From Inquilinus limosus (GTDB taxonomy: Bacteria > Pseudomonadota > Alphaproteobacteria > DSM-16000 > Inquilinaceae): a stretch of DNA of 61,692 nt. The DNA is taken from contig NZ_NHON01000035.1 of NCBI RefSeq assembly GCF_002195995.1, positions 1 through 61,692 of the forward strand, written 5' to 3'. The notes under the pieces are model-generated. The model searched no databases and had not been told where the DNA came from. It saw nothing but the letters and a program-made list of their open reading frames with translations. Shown in pieces: positions 16,382 through 25,026 of this stretch. Within the stretch, counting starts at the first letter, position 1, and each line of letters starts with the position of its first letter. The position numbers and the translations under genes were made by a program.

Positions 16382-17977
16382 TCAGTTGCCGCGCTCGGCC
16401 ATTGCCCCGCTGACCCCGATATCGCGGGGCGCCGCGCACTGCCCCGGACGGCGGTACAGGCAGATCTCGCTCGGGCAGCTCTCCAGCCGGTAGGCGGTGC
16501 CCGGCGGCATCTGCTCCGGCCGCGCCATCACGTAGTTGAAGGACGGGGCCGAACGCCACAACCGGCGCGTGTCGTCACCGAACCAGAACACCGGCACGTC
16601 GCGGTGCAGGGTGGTGTAGCCCGGCAGGTCCCACCACGGCGTCATCAGGCCCAGGCCGCACAGCGCCTGGCGGTCGTGCAGCGCCGTGGCGGTGGCGATG
16701 CCGGGGGCGACGCGGCTCCATTCCGGGCCCCAGCGGTCGCTGCCCGAGAGCAGGCCGGAGGCGAGGACCCAGGCGGCGCACAGCACCGACAGCGGCGCCC
16801 AGCGCGGCATCGCTCCCCAGCGCGCCGGCCAGCGCCCCGCCGCCAGCCCCGACAGGCGCCGGGCCAGCCTTTCGGTGCCGATCGCGGCCAGGATCAGCAG
16901 GAAGGGCAGCGCCGGCAGGACGAAGCGGTATTCCTTGTGGGCGACCAGGCTGTGCGACAGCACCACCGCCAGCGGCACCGCGACCAGCATCGGCTGGCGG
17001 CGCGCGCCCAGCACGATCAGCGCCGCCATCGGCGCCAGCCACCACGACCAGACCCGGGCGTATTCGGTGAAGTAGAAGCCCAGCGGCATGACGCCGAAGC
17101 TGTGGCTCTTCTCCTCGACGATGTTGATCCAGAAGTTCTTCAGCACCGACTGGAACGGCCAGCCCAACGTCACCCAGTCCAAGAGGCCGTTGCACAGCAC
17201 CACCGGCACCAGCCCGGCCAGCAGCATCGGCCGGATCCGGCCGCGCCAGTCGCCGCGCCCGGCGATCAGGACCGCCGTCACGATCGCCGGCAGCAGGTGG
17301 AAGCGGAAGACGAAGACCAGGCCGAACAGCACCCCGGCCCAGACCAGCCGGCGGCGGTCCCCCGCCTCCGCCGTCCAGGCCAGCCAGCAGCCGACCAGCA
17401 GCAGGCTGGTGGCGATCGATTCCGTCAGCGCCGTCGGCGCGAAATAGATCAGCTCGAACCAGATCGTGCCGATGAAGGCCGCGGTCAGCCCCGCCGTCAG
17501 CCCGGCGGCGCGCCGGGCCCAGAGGAAAGCCACGGCCGGGATGCTGAGCGACAGCGCCGACCACAGCGCCTTGGAAACGCCGAGATAGGCCGACGGGTCG
17601 TCGCTGACCCAGGACACCGCCTTCATCAGCCCGGCCAGCATGCCCGGCAGCAGCCAGGAGCGGATGCCCTCGCGATACTCCCACGGCACCATGCCCTGGC
17701 CGAAGGCCAGGCGGTGCGCCTGCTCGTAATACTGGAACAGCTCGTCGGCGTGGTGGATGCGCGGGAAGGCCAGGGCGAGGGCGAAGCGGAGCACCAGCCC
17801 GAGGGCCAGCAGCCCGGCCAGGCCGACCAGCCAGGCGGGCCAGCGGTCGAGGATGCCGGGCCGCGACGGATACGGCAGAGCGACCGAGGCTGCTGCGGAA
17901 CCGACCGGACGACCGATGTAGCGATCGGACACGGAGGGATCGACCGATCGGCGTTGCTCCACAGTGTCGTCGGTCAT
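16382..17977 (-). CDS. GT22-like (Alg9/PIG-B type) membrane glycosyltransferase
   Basis: A 531-residue polytopic protein with roughly ten hydrophobic segments. The first luminal/periplasmic loop carries the GT22 signature: HHADELFQYYEQAHRLAFG, then PWEYREGIRSWLLP. A later HKEYRFVLPALPF block is also diagnostic of this mannosyltransferase-like family. Such enzymes use polyprenyl-phosphate sugars; the bacterial donor and acceptor here are unknown. The C-terminal ~140 residues form a soluble periplasmic-looking tail with several cysteines. It lies upstream of mreB with a 148-base gap, and may be cotranscribed with it or independent. Confidence 0.8.
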   Translation of the reverse strand: MTDDTVEQRRSVDPSVSDRYIGRPVGSAAASVALPYPSRPGILDRWPAWLVGLAGLLALGLVLRFALALAFPRIHHADELFQYYEQAHRLAFGQGMVPWEYREGIRSWLLPGMLAGLMKAVSWVSDDPSAYLGVSKALWSALSLSIPAVAFLWARRAAGLTAGLTAAFIGTIWFELIYFAPTALTESIATSLLLVGCWLAWTAEAGDRRRLVWAGVLFGLVFVFRFHLLPAIVTAVLIAGRGDWRGRIRPMLLAGLVPVVLCNGLLDWVTLGWPFQSVLKNFWINIVEEKSHSFGVMPLGFYFTEYARVWSWWLAPMAALIVLGARRQPMLVAVPLAVVLSHSLVAHKEYRFVLPALPFLLILAAIGTERLARRLSGLAAGRWPARWGAMPRWAPLSVLCAAWVLASGLLSGSDRWGPEWSRVAPGIATATALHDRQALCGLGLMTPWWDLPGYTTLHRDVPVFWFGDDTRRLWRSAPSFNYVMARPEQMPPGTAYRLESCPSEICLYRRPGQCAAPRDIGVSGAMAERGN

Positions 17978-18161
17978 GTCGCTCCGAATCGCGCCGGACT
18001 ATCGAGTATTGCTGCCTATAACACCGGCAGGCTGCATTTCGTCTGCAAAAACCTCGCAAAAATCATCATATCCAGGATCGTGTTGAGAGTTTGTCCGTGC
18101 CTCCACCGGAACAAGGCGCGAGGCCTGGGATGAAAACCGGGGGTGGCTGCGTATATGGGGC

Positions 18162-18707
18162 ATGAAACGCCGCAAGGATGATTTCGACGTCATCGCCGAG
18201 CTGCCGGGGCTGAAGCGCTACGCGCTGGTCCTGACCCGCGATGCCGCCGAGGCCGAGGACCTGCTGCAGGACACCCTGCTGAAGGCCTATGAGGGCCGTC
18301 GCGGCTGGCAGCCGGACCGGGCCCTGCGCCCGTGGCTGTTCTCGATCATGCACAACGCCCATGCCTCGCGGCTGCGCGGCCGCCGCGCCGAGGATGCCCG
18401 CATCGCCCAGGCGACGCAGCTGGCGCCCCAGTCCGGCGCGCCGAGCCAGGATGCGCGGGTGCAACTGGCCCAGGTGCAGCGGGCCCTGATGGCCCTGCCG
18501 GAGGAGCAGCGCGAGGCGCTGCTGCTCGTGGCGGTCGAGGAGTTCCGCTACCAGGAGGCTGCGACCATCCTCGGCATCCCCCTCGGCACGCTGATGTCGC
18601 GGCTGGGCCGGGCCCGCGCCGCGCTGCGCGAGAGCGCCGGCGGCGCCGAGACCCCGGCCAGCCGCACCGACGGACCGACCCCGCCGCATCTGCGGCTGGT
18701 GGAGTGA
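18162..18707 (+). CDS. ECF-family RNA polymerase sigma factor
   Basis: A 181-residue sigma-70 family protein with region 2 (RDAAEAEDLLQDTLLKAYEG, residues about 25-45) and region 4 (LPEEQREALLLVAVEEFRYQ, then ILGIPLGTLMSRLGRARAAL). There is no region 1 or 3, so it is extracytoplasmic-function type. It is followed after five bases by a membrane anti-sigma gene. The operon extends into the BI-1 and DUF2076 genes, which are probably under the same promoter. A GGAAC element occurs at 18108-18112, but I could not find a convincing partner -10. Confidence 0.93.
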   Translation: MKRRKDDFDVIAELPGLKRYALVLTRDAAEAEDLLQDTLLKAYEGRRGWQPDRALRPWLFSIMHNAHASRLRGRRAEDARIAQATQLAPQSGAPSQDARVQLAQVQRALMALPEEQREALLLVAVEEFRYQEAATILGIPLGTLMSRLGRARAALRESAGGAETPASRTDGPTPPHLRLVE

Positions 18708-18712
18708 CGCCC

Positions 18713-19474
18713 ATGACCCAGATCCAGACCGACCCCACCGAAGCCGAGATCCAGGCCTATATCGACGGCGAGCTCGACCTGCCGCGCCGGATCGAGGTCG
18801 AGGCCCATCTCGAGGCCAACCCTGCTTTGGCCGCCCAGGTGATGGCCGATCTGCGCCTGCGCGACGCGCTGCGCCTGGCCTTCGCCGAGGATGCCGGCAT
18901 CCGCGTCGCCAGCTACGAGAATGCCCGGCTGCTGGGCCGGGCCGTGCGCTGGCGCCGGCTGACCGTGCGGCTGCGCCGGGTGGCGGCGGTGGTGCTGCTG
19001 GTCGGCATCGGCTGGGGCGCCCAGTCGATGCTGGGCGTCACCCGGATCGACAGCGCCTCGGCCGGCATCCCCGCCTATGCCGACGAGGCCGGCGACGCCT
19101 ATCGCACCGTGCTGTACCGCCACCTGGTCGACCCGGCCGAGCCCAAGGGCGGGCTGAAGCCGGAGGACCTGGCCAAGGCGCCGATCACCCTGCCCGACCT
19201 GCCGCAGGGCTGGTCGATCCGGTCGATCGAGGTGGTGCCCTGGGACGGCGGCTCCGGCTTCGAGGCGACGATCGACACCGACCGCTTCGGCCTGGTGACG
19301 CTGTTCGCCGCCGCCACCGACGGCTTCGACGTGCAGCAGCCGCAGGCGCAGCGGGCCAATGACGTCACGGTCGCCTACTGGCAGGTCGGCCCCGCGGTCT
19401 ACGCCCTGTGCGCGGAAGCGAAGGCCGACGACCTGCTGACCGCCGCCAACGGCCTGGCCGACACCCTCTACTGA
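18713..19474 (+). CDS. Membrane-anchored anti-sigma factor
   Basis: A 253-residue protein. The N-terminal cytoplasmic part (EAEIQAYIDGELDLPRRIEV, then EAHLEANP) resembles the anti-sigma domain that binds ECF sigma factors. It lacks the HxxxCxxC zinc motif. One membrane helix at about residues 88-106 (VAAVVLLVGIGWGAQSMLG) precedes a periplasmic sensor-like domain of about 150 residues ending near the C-terminus. ATG 18713 is five bases after the sigma stop. It probably sequesters the sigma factor until an envelope signal arrives. Confidence 0.85.
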   Translation: MTQIQTDPTEAEIQAYIDGELDLPRRIEVEAHLEANPALAAQVMADLRLRDALRLAFAEDAGIRVASYENARLLGRAVRWRRLTVRLRRVAAVVLLVGIGWGAQSMLGVTRIDSASAGIPAYADEAGDAYRTVLYRHLVDPAEPKGGLKPEDLAKAPITLPDLPQGWSIRSIEVVPWDGGSGFEATIDTDRFGLVTLFAAATDGFDVQQPQAQRANDVTVAYWQVGPAVYALCAEAKADDLLTAANGLADTLY

Positions 19475-19500
19475 ATGGTCTCGAAGGAGAGAACGACACC

Positions 19501-20220
19501 ATGAACATGCAACAATATGAATGGCAGGGGACGGCCCAGCGCGCCTCGGCCGCCGAGCTCGACGCCGGCCTGCGGCAGCACATGCTGCGAGTCTACAACT
19601 ACATGGGCCTCGGCCTGGTCCTGACCGGCCTGGTCGCCTATCTGGTCGCCAGCACCCCGGCGATCTACATCCCGATCTTCACCAGCCCGCTGAAATGGGT
19701 GGTGATGCTGGCGCCGCTGGCCTTCGTGTTCTTCCTGTCGTTCCGCATCCACGCCGTCTCCGCCTCCACGGCGCAGATGGTGTTCTGGGCCTTCTGCGGC
19801 GTCATGGGCCTGTCGATGGCGTCGATCTTCCTGGTCTTCACCGGGACCAGCATCGCCCGCACCTTCATGATCACCGCGGTCATGTTCGGCGCGATGAGCC
19901 TGTACGGCTACACCACCAAGGCAGACCTGTCCCGCTTCGGCGCGTTCCTGATGATGGGCCTGGTCGGCATCATCATCGCCTCGATCGTCAACATCTTCCT
20001 CGGCTCGACCGCGATCCAGTTCATCGTCTCGGTCGCCGGCGTGCTGATCTTCACCGGCCTGACCGCCTGGGACACCCAGCGGATCAAGGAAGAGTACGCC
20101 GAGCACTATGACAGCGAGAGCCTGAACAAGATGGCGGTGATGGGTGCGCTGTCGCTGTACCTGAACTTCATCAACATGTTCCAGCTGCTGCTGAGCCTGA
20201 CCGGCTCGCGAGAGGAGTAA
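19501..20220 (+). CDS. Bax inhibitor-1/YccA family membrane protein
   Basis: A 239-residue protein with seven hydrophobic helices and family-typical blocks: MGLGLVLTGLVAYLVA, FMITAVMFGAMSLYGYTTKA and GLTAWDTQRIKEEY. Family members are pH-sensitive ion-leak proteins or modulators of membrane proteases. ATG 19501 follows GGAGAG. It lies 26 bases after the anti-sigma gene and 4 bases before the DUF2076 gene, so it is probably part of the sigma operon and may belong to its stress output. Confidence 0.92.
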   Translation: MNMQQYEWQGTAQRASAAELDAGLRQHMLRVYNYMGLGLVLTGLVAYLVASTPAIYIPIFTSPLKWVVMLAPLAFVFFLSFRIHAVSASTAQMVFWAFCGVMGLSMASIFLVFTGTSIARTFMITAVMFGAMSLYGYTTKADLSRFGAFLMMGLVGIIIASIVNIFLGSTAIQFIVSVAGVLIFTGLTAWDTQRIKEEYAEHYDSESLNKMAVMGALSLYLNFINMFQLLLSLTGSREE

Positions 20221-20224
20221 GCGC

Positions 20225-20812
20225 GTGTACGACACCGAGAAGCAGGCCATCGACGACCTGTTCGTGAAGCTGCAGCGGGCCGAGCGCGACGGCGGCCCGC
20301 GCGACGCCGGTGCCGAGGACCTGATCCGGCGTCGCCTCGCCGAGCAGCCGGCCGCCGCCTACTACATGGCCCAGGTCATCCTGGTGCAGGAGCAGGCGCT
20401 GGCTGCGGCCCAGGCGCAGATCAACGAGCTGGAGCGGCGCGCCGCCCAGCCTGCGGCCGGCGGCTTCCTGGCCGGGCTGTTCGGCGGCGGCCAGCAACGG
20501 CCGCAGCCGGGTGGCTCGCCCTGGGGCCGGCAACAGGCGCAGCCCGGCTATGGCGCGCAGCAGGGTTACGGCGCCCGCGGCGGCTTCGGCGGCCAGCCCG
20601 GCTTCGGCCGGTCCGGCGGTGGCGGCTTCATGGCCGGCGCGATGCAGACCGCCATGGGCGTCGCCGGCGGCGTCGTCCTCGGCAACCTGCTGATGGACGC
20701 CTTCACGCCCGACGTCGCCCAGGCGGCCGAAGGCATCGGCCAGGCGGCGGAGGACACCGCCAACGACTTCGCCTCCGACGCCGGGTTCGATATGGGCGGC
20801 GACGAGCTCTGA
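20225..20812 (+). CDS. DUF2076 domain-containing protein
   Basis: A 195-residue protein. An N-terminal coiled-coil reads AIDDLFVKLQRAE and ends NELERRAA, followed by a Gly/Gln/Pro-rich linker (about residues 80-130). Then come a hydrophobic glycine-rich segment (FMAGAMQTAMGVAGGVVLGN) and an acidic C-terminus. This is the layout of DUF2076, described as periplasmic or membrane-associated ligand-binding-like proteins of unknown role. The start is GTG 20225, four bases after the BI-1 stop. It is the last gene of the sigma operon. Confidence 0.82.
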   Translation: MYDTEKQAIDDLFVKLQRAERDGGPRDAGAEDLIRRRLAEQPAAAYYMAQVILVQEQALAAAQAQINELERRAAQPAAGGFLAGLFGGGQQRPQPGGSPWGRQQAQPGYGAQQGYGARGGFGGQPGFGRSGGGGFMAGAMQTAMGVAGGVVLGNLLMDAFTPDVAQAAEGIGQAAEDTANDFASDAGFDMGGDEL

Positions 20813-20821
20813 GGTTAGAAT

Positions 20822-20860
20822 GGGGCCGGCGGCGTCATGCCCCGGCCCTCCCCTTTTTGT
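20822..20860 (+). terminator. Rho-independent terminator of the ECF operon
   Basis: GGGGCCGG and CCGGCCC form a stem around a GC-rich loop, followed by CCCCTTTTTG. It lies ten bases after the DUF2076 stop and separates this operon from dedA. Confidence 0.65.
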
Positions 20861-20913
20861 CGTGTAAGGTCGTGTAGAATTTCGAGACGACCTCTGAACC
20901 GATCGGACGCATC

Positions 20914-21576
20914 GTGGAATCCTTCGTTGCCCAGGTCACGCAGTTCATCGCCGACAATCAGGCCTGGGCTGGACCGATCCTGTTCCTGCTGGCCTTCGGC
21001 GAATCCATGGCCGTGGTCGGCCTGTTCGTCCCCTGCACCGCCCTGATGCTGGCCACCGGCGCCCTGGTCGGCGGCGGCCTCCTGCACCCCGTGCCCGTGA
21101 TCCTGTGGTCGATCGCCGGTGCCGTGCTGGGCGACGCCGTCTCCTACTGGCTGGGGCAGAAGCTGGGGCCGAACGCCCGCAACGTCTGGCCGTTCTCGCG
21201 CGACAAGGCGATGATCGCCCGCGGCCGGCTGTTCTTCCGCCGCTGGGGCACCGCCTCGATCTTCCTCGGCCGCTTCCTGGGGCCGCTGCGCGCCGTGGTG
21301 CCGCTGATCGCCGGCATCATGCGCATGCGCCCCGCCCGCTTCCAGATCGCCAATGTCCTGTCCGCCATCGTCTGGGTGCCCGCCATGCTGGCGCCCGGCT
21401 GGCTGGTGGCCCAGGGTGTCGGCGAGCTGGAGGGCATCGGCGAGACCCAGTGGATCCTGATGACCGGCGCCCCGCTGCTGGCTGGCGCCTTGACCCTGGC
21501 GGCCTTCGCCAAGTTCGCGGCCCGCCGTGCCGTCCCGGTCCGCGCCCGGCGCCAGCGCGCCGGCGAGCAGGCCTGA
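20914..21576 (+). CDS. DedA family membrane protein
   Basis: A 220-residue DedA/VTT-domain protein with FGESMAVVGLFVPCTALMLA near the N-terminus and the conserved FLGRFLGPLRAVVPLIAGI block. Family members flip undecaprenyl phosphate or phospholipids, or support proton-motive-force homeostasis; which applies here cannot be told. The start is GTG 20914. It lies 13 bases before a small membrane-protein gene, forming a two-gene unit. Confidence 0.92.
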   Translation: MESFVAQVTQFIADNQAWAGPILFLLAFGESMAVVGLFVPCTALMLATGALVGGGLLHPVPVILWSIAGAVLGDAVSYWLGQKLGPNARNVWPFSRDKAMIARGRLFFRRWGTASIFLGRFLGPLRAVVPLIAGIMRMRPARFQIANVLSAIVWVPAMLAPGWLVAQGVGELEGIGETQWILMTGAPLLAGALTLAAFAKFAARRAVPVRARRQRAGEQA

Positions 21577-21589
21577 GCGGAGAGCCGCC

Positions 21590-21856
21590 ATGGGCTTCAG
21601 CCCCGTCAAGCTCCTGATCATCGGCGCGGTGGTCGCGCTCTTGTTCCTGCCTCTGCTGCTGCGCCAGGCGCGGTCGATCCCGGTGCTGCTGGAGCAGGCG
21701 CGCGCCGCCTTCGCCGGCGAGGACGAGGACGCGCCCGGCCATCATCCCCGGGCGGCGGAGCCGGTGCGCGAAGCCGCGCGGCCCGCCAGCATCGCCGAGC
21801 GGCTGGGCCGGGTGATCGGCCAGCTGCTGCAGCGCCTGGGCTTGTACCGCGGCTGA
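21590..21856 (+). CDS. Small single-pass membrane protein, TatA-like in shape
   Basis: An 88-residue protein: one N-terminal membrane helix (VKLLIIGAVVALLFLPLLL), then an amphipathic helix (SIPVLLEQARAAFAGEDEDA) and a charged linker with a second helix. The layout recalls TatA/B, but the FG hinge and the KLP element are missing, so I do not call it Tat. ATG 21590 has GCGGAGAG upstream. It immediately follows dedA and may work with it. Confidence 0.65.
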   Translation: MGFSPVKLLIIGAVVALLFLPLLLRQARSIPVLLEQARAAFAGEDEDAPGHHPRAAEPVREAARPASIAERLGRVIGQLLQRLGLYRG

Positions 21857-21868
21857 GCGGCTGAGGCG

Positions 21869-23257
21869 CTACAGCACGAGATCGCCCGCCGTCAGCGCGA
21901 CCGCGCCGGCCAGCACGATGTGGAAGTCCGACGCGCCGTCGCCATTGACGTCGCCGGCGATGGTGGTGGCGCCGCCGGACTGGGCAAAGCGCAGCTCGCC
22001 GGCGACATGGTGGTAGAGCTGGGTGCCGATGAAGGTGAAGGGCTGGTCGCCGGTGGCGACGGTGCTGGCGTCGATCTCCGACAGGTCGATGCGGTCGCCC
22101 TGGGCCCGGCTGAAATCCGTGATCCGGTCGGCATCGGCGCCGACGACACTGTCGCCGGTCGCGGTGAGGACGAAGGTGTCGGCGCCGATGCCGCCGCCGA
22201 GCCGGTCGCGCCCGGCGCCGCCGATGAGGATGTCGTTGCCCTCGAAGCCGCTCAACGCATTGGCCTCGGCGTTGCCGGCGATCACGTCTCCGCCCTTGCC
22301 GCCATTGACGTTCTCGATCAGCCCATAAGCGTCGCCCTGGGCATCGCCGTCGCTGCCGGAGCCGCCCTGTAGATTCACCTTCACGCCGACCGTGGCGCCG
22401 AAATAGGTGACGAGGTCGATGCCGGCCCCGCCACTGAACAGATCGGCGCCGGGGCCGCCGCGGAGGATGTCGTTGCCGTCGCGCCCGTCCAGGAGGTTGG
22501 CGCCGCCATCGCCGGTCAGCCGGTCGGCACCCTGGCCGCCGATGACATCCTCGATATCGTCGGCGATCACGTCCCCCTGGGCCGTGCCGCCTGAGACGAC
22601 CCGCGTCGCCAGGTTCACGGTCACAGCAGCCGCGCTGTCGTCATAGGTGATCCTGTCCCTGCCGGCGCCGCCGATGAGATGGTCGCTGCCGGCGCCGCCC
22701 GTCAGGATGTCGTCGTCCTCGCCGCCATTGAGCGTGTCATCGCCGGCACCGCCTGTCAGGACGTCGTTTCCGCCGCGACCGAGCAGCATGTTGCTGCCGT
22801 TCGCGCCGTCGAAGAAGTCGCTGAAGTCGGAGCCGCCCAGGTTCTCGACATCGGCCGCCACCTGATCGCCGACGGAGTCGCTGTTGCCGATCCCGTCCGT
22901 ATCCCCGAAGCCGATCCGCACGAAGGTGGCGTTGAGGCTGCCGCTGTAGTCGGCCATGTCCACGCCGGCCCCGCCCACCAGATTGTCCGCCCCCGCGCCG
23001 CCCTGGAGGACATCGTTGCCGTCGCCGCCCAGCAGGGTGTCGTCGCCGAGCCTGCCGCGGAGGATGTCGTTTCCCGCGCCGCCATCGTCGAAATCATTGC
23101 CGGCCCCCGACACCACGATATCGTCGCCTGCCCCTGCCTGGATGATGTCGTTCCGGGCCGTCGCCAGCGCGATCCCGTGAAAGCCAGCCGGCACGGGCAG
23201 GCCGTCGCCGGCCTCATGGATGAAATCCTTCCCCCCGGTTCCGTTGACGATGGCCAT
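21869..23257 (-). CDS. RTX calcium-binding repeat protein, type I secreted
   Basis: A 462-residue protein with no Sec signal peptide. It is made almost entirely of Ca-binding nonapeptide repeats (GGxGxDxLx), for example GGAGNDILRGRLGDDTLLGG, in several blocks separated by beta-rich spacers (DMADYSGS, RITYDDSAAAVTVNLATRVV). The last 107 residues are a serralysin-type M10 C-terminal module with an uncleaved type I secretion signal. They are nearly the same as the end of the RTX protease at 46052-48388. No catalytic domain is visible, so it may be a structural, adhesin-like or calcium-sequestering exoprotein. No type I exporter is in the window. Confidence 0.88.
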   Translation of the reverse strand: MAIVNGTGGKDFIHEAGDGLPVPAGFHGIALATARNDIIQAGAGDDIVVSGAGNDFDDGGAGNDILRGRLGDDTLLGGDGNDVLQGGAGADNLVGGAGVDMADYSGSLNATFVRIGFGDTDGIGNSDSVGDQVAADVENLGGSDFSDFFDGANGSNMLLGRGGNDVLTGGAGDDTLNGGEDDDILTGGAGSDHLIGGAGRDRITYDDSAAAVTVNLATRVVSGGTAQGDVIADDIEDVIGGQGADRLTGDGGANLLDGRDGNDILRGGPGADLFSGGAGIDLVTYFGATVGVKVNLQGGSGSDGDAQGDAYGLIENVNGGKGGDVIAGNAEANALSGFEGNDILIGGAGRDRLGGGIGADTFVLTATGDSVVGADADRITDFSRAQGDRIDLSEIDASTVATGDQPFTFIGTQLYHHVAGELRFAQSGGATTIAGDVNGDGASDFHIVLAGAVALTAGDLVL

Positions 23258-23712
23258 GGTGTTCCTCGCCTCATGTATGGTCGCGAGCAGATCTAGGCGA
23301 TCGGGCGCCGGGCGGCTGTTCCCCCCGGCACAGCGCGGCTTGCCGCAGGATCAGCCTACCGCCCGACCCGACGTGGCTGCCGCCCGGCTGGCCGAGAAGG
23401 CGGCGGCCGACGACACGCTGCCGGCGGAGGCCGCCGAACCTGCGTCCGTGGAGGGCTGGCCTCGCCCGATGGATGAGTCCGCCACCGGCCGGCTTCCCTC
23501 GAAGCCATGGAAACCCGACAGCAGCTGAGCGCGGCTCGCTGCGCGGCTTTCTCACGACAGCTCCGCACGGCCTGCGCCCTTCCCGTCCCCCCGGGGGAGC
23601 GCGGGGTGCGGCTGGCCGACCGGAACCCTGGCCGGCCCGGCCCCGTTGCTTGTTCGGCCGCCCCGTCCGGCGCCGCGAGACGTTCCGCCGGAGGGCCGGG
23701 ATGGAGGTCGCC
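23258..23712. other. 455-base stretch without an assignable gene
   Basis: This lies upstream of both the RTX gene (minus) and the small membrane-protein gene (plus). It is GC-rich and has open frames on both strands, but their products are Pro/Arg-rich shadows with no start sites, and codon bias is poor. The first ~40 bases are AT-richer and probably hold the RTX promoter. I see no repeat or structured RNA that I can name. Confidence 0.5.
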
Positions 23713-23934
23713 ATGCCGTTGACTGCGCTGCTGCCCCTGATCGGCGCGCTCCTGGTCATCGCCGGGCTGGTGTATTCGGCCTTCCAGGCCATCTGGATCG
23801 GCCGGTTCAGCCGTGAGAAGCGCTCCTTCGGGCTGAGCGGCTTCGGGCTGAAGGCGAACTGGCCGGGCCTGGCGCTGATCGCCGCTGGCGCCATCCTGCT
23901 GCTGGCCCCGTCCGCCCTCCAGTCCCCCGGCTGA
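23713..23934 (+). CDS. Small two-helix membrane protein
   Basis: A 73-residue product starting at ATG 23713, chosen because GGAGG lies five bases upstream, inside an alternative ATG at 23701. Two hydrophobic helices (LIGALLVIAGLVYSAFQAIW and WPGLALIAAGAILLLAPSAL) flank a basic loop (RFSREKRSFGLSGFGLKA). No family recognised. It stands alone on the plus strand between two intergenic regions. Confidence 0.6.
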   Translation: MPLTALLPLIGALLVIAGLVYSAFQAIWIGRFSREKRSFGLSGFGLKANWPGLALIAAGAILLLAPSALQSPG

Positions 23935-24054
23935 GCCGGGCGGCCGGAAGCCGCCCGACCGCCCGCTGTTCCCCGCGGGACACGAGGAATCCCCGCCATC
24001 TGCGTCAATGCGGTCGCCCGGCCGCCTGGGCCGGGTCACCACGGGGAACCCTCC

Positions 24055-25020
24055 ATGCACATCATCCGTCTGGCGCTGGCGGCCGGGGCCGTCCTGGCGC
24101 TCCTGTCACCCGCCGCACCCGCCGCCGACAAAGCGGTCGTGGCGGTGACCGCCATCGTCGAGCATCCGCAGCTCGACGCCGTCCGCGACGGGGTGCGCGC
24201 GGCCCTGGCACAGGCCGGATACAAGGAGGGCGAGACCCTCGTCTTCGAATTTGAATCCGCCCAGGGCAGCGCGGCCACGGCGGCGCAGATCGCCCGGAAA
24301 TATGTCGGCCAGGCGCCGGACGTGATCGTGCCGATCACGACACCCTCCGCCCAGGCCGTGGCCGCGGCGACGCGCGACATCCCGGTGGTGTTCGGCGCCA
24401 TCACCGACCCGGTCGGCGCCAGGCTGGTCGCCAGCCGCGACCATCCCGGCGGCAACGTCACCGGCACCTCCGACATGCAGCCGCTGGCCGACCATCTCGA
24501 CCTGATCCGCGCGATCATGCCGGGCGTGAAGACCCTCGGCGTGATCTACAACCCGGGCGAGGCGAACAGCGTCTGGACCGTGACGACGCTGCGCAAGATG
24601 GCGCCGGACCGGGGCGTCGGCATCGTCGAGGCGACCGCCACCAAGACGGCCGATGTCCGCGCCGCCGCCCTGAGCCTGGTGGGCAAGGTCGACGCGATCT
24701 ATGTCCCGACCGACAACACCGTCGCTTCAGCGGTCGAGGCGGTGGTCGGGGTCGGGCTCGAGAATCGCCTCCCGGTCTTCGGCGCCGAGACCGAGAGCGT
24801 CGCCCGCGGCGCCGTCGCCGCGATCGGCTTCGACTACTACCAGCTCGGCCGCGAGACCGGCGCCATGGTCGTCCGGGTGCTGCAGGGCGAGAAGCCCGGC
24901 GAGATGCCGGTCATCAACGCCCGCGGCGGCGACCTCGTCGTGAACCTGAAATCGGCCGCGGCCATGGGCGTCATCATCCCGCCGACGCTGCTGAACCGGG
25001 CCCGCAGGGTGATCCGGTGA
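24055..25020 (+). CDS. ABC transporter substrate-binding protein (TrpX-like, ABC_sub_bind family)
   Basis: A 321-residue periplasmic binding protein with a Sec signal peptide (LALAAGAVLALLSPAAPA) and the two-lobed type I fold seen in PF04392-type proteins. Typical blocks are PDVIVPITTPSAQAVA, IPVVFGAITDPVGARLV, GNVTGTSDMQPL, KTLGVIYNPGEANS and DAIYVPTDNTVASA. Relatives bind tryptophan or other amino acids or nucleosides. Its usual permease and ATPase genes are absent next to it, making it an orphan here. ATG 24055 has GGGGAA upstream. Confidence 0.88.
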   Translation: MHIIRLALAAGAVLALLSPAAPAADKAVVAVTAIVEHPQLDAVRDGVRAALAQAGYKEGETLVFEFESAQGSAATAAQIARKYVGQAPDVIVPITTPSAQAVAAATRDIPVVFGAITDPVGARLVASRDHPGGNVTGTSDMQPLADHLDLIRAIMPGVKTLGVIYNPGEANSVWTVTTLRKMAPDRGVGIVEATATKTADVRAAALSLVGKVDAIYVPTDNTVASAVEAVVGVGLENRLPVFGAETESVARGAVAAIGFDYYQLGRETGAMVVRVLQGEKPGEMPVINARGGDLVVNLKSAAAMGVIIPPTLLNRARRVIR

Positions 25021-25026
25021 GGCGCG

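Noticed and set aside
18108-18154. GGAAC element as an autoregulated ECF promoter
   Set aside because: GGAAC is present at 18108-18112, but no matching -10 (CGTT/CGTA) occurs 16-17 bases downstream; the only CGTAT is about 37 bases away.
21590-21856. Calling the small membrane protein TatA
   Set aside because: Shape is similar, but the FG hinge and conserved KLP residues are absent and no tatB or tatC is adjacent.
21900-23250. Regular short DNA repeats that could suggest a CRISPR or satellite array
   Set aside because: The periodicity is the codon-level reflection of RTX nonapeptide repeats within an intact gene. Units vary and no spacer structure exists.
23473-23712. N-terminal extension of the 73-residue membrane protein back to 23473
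   Set aside because: The extension is Pro/Arg-rich with poor codon bias, and a clear GGAGG ribosome site supports ATG 23713.
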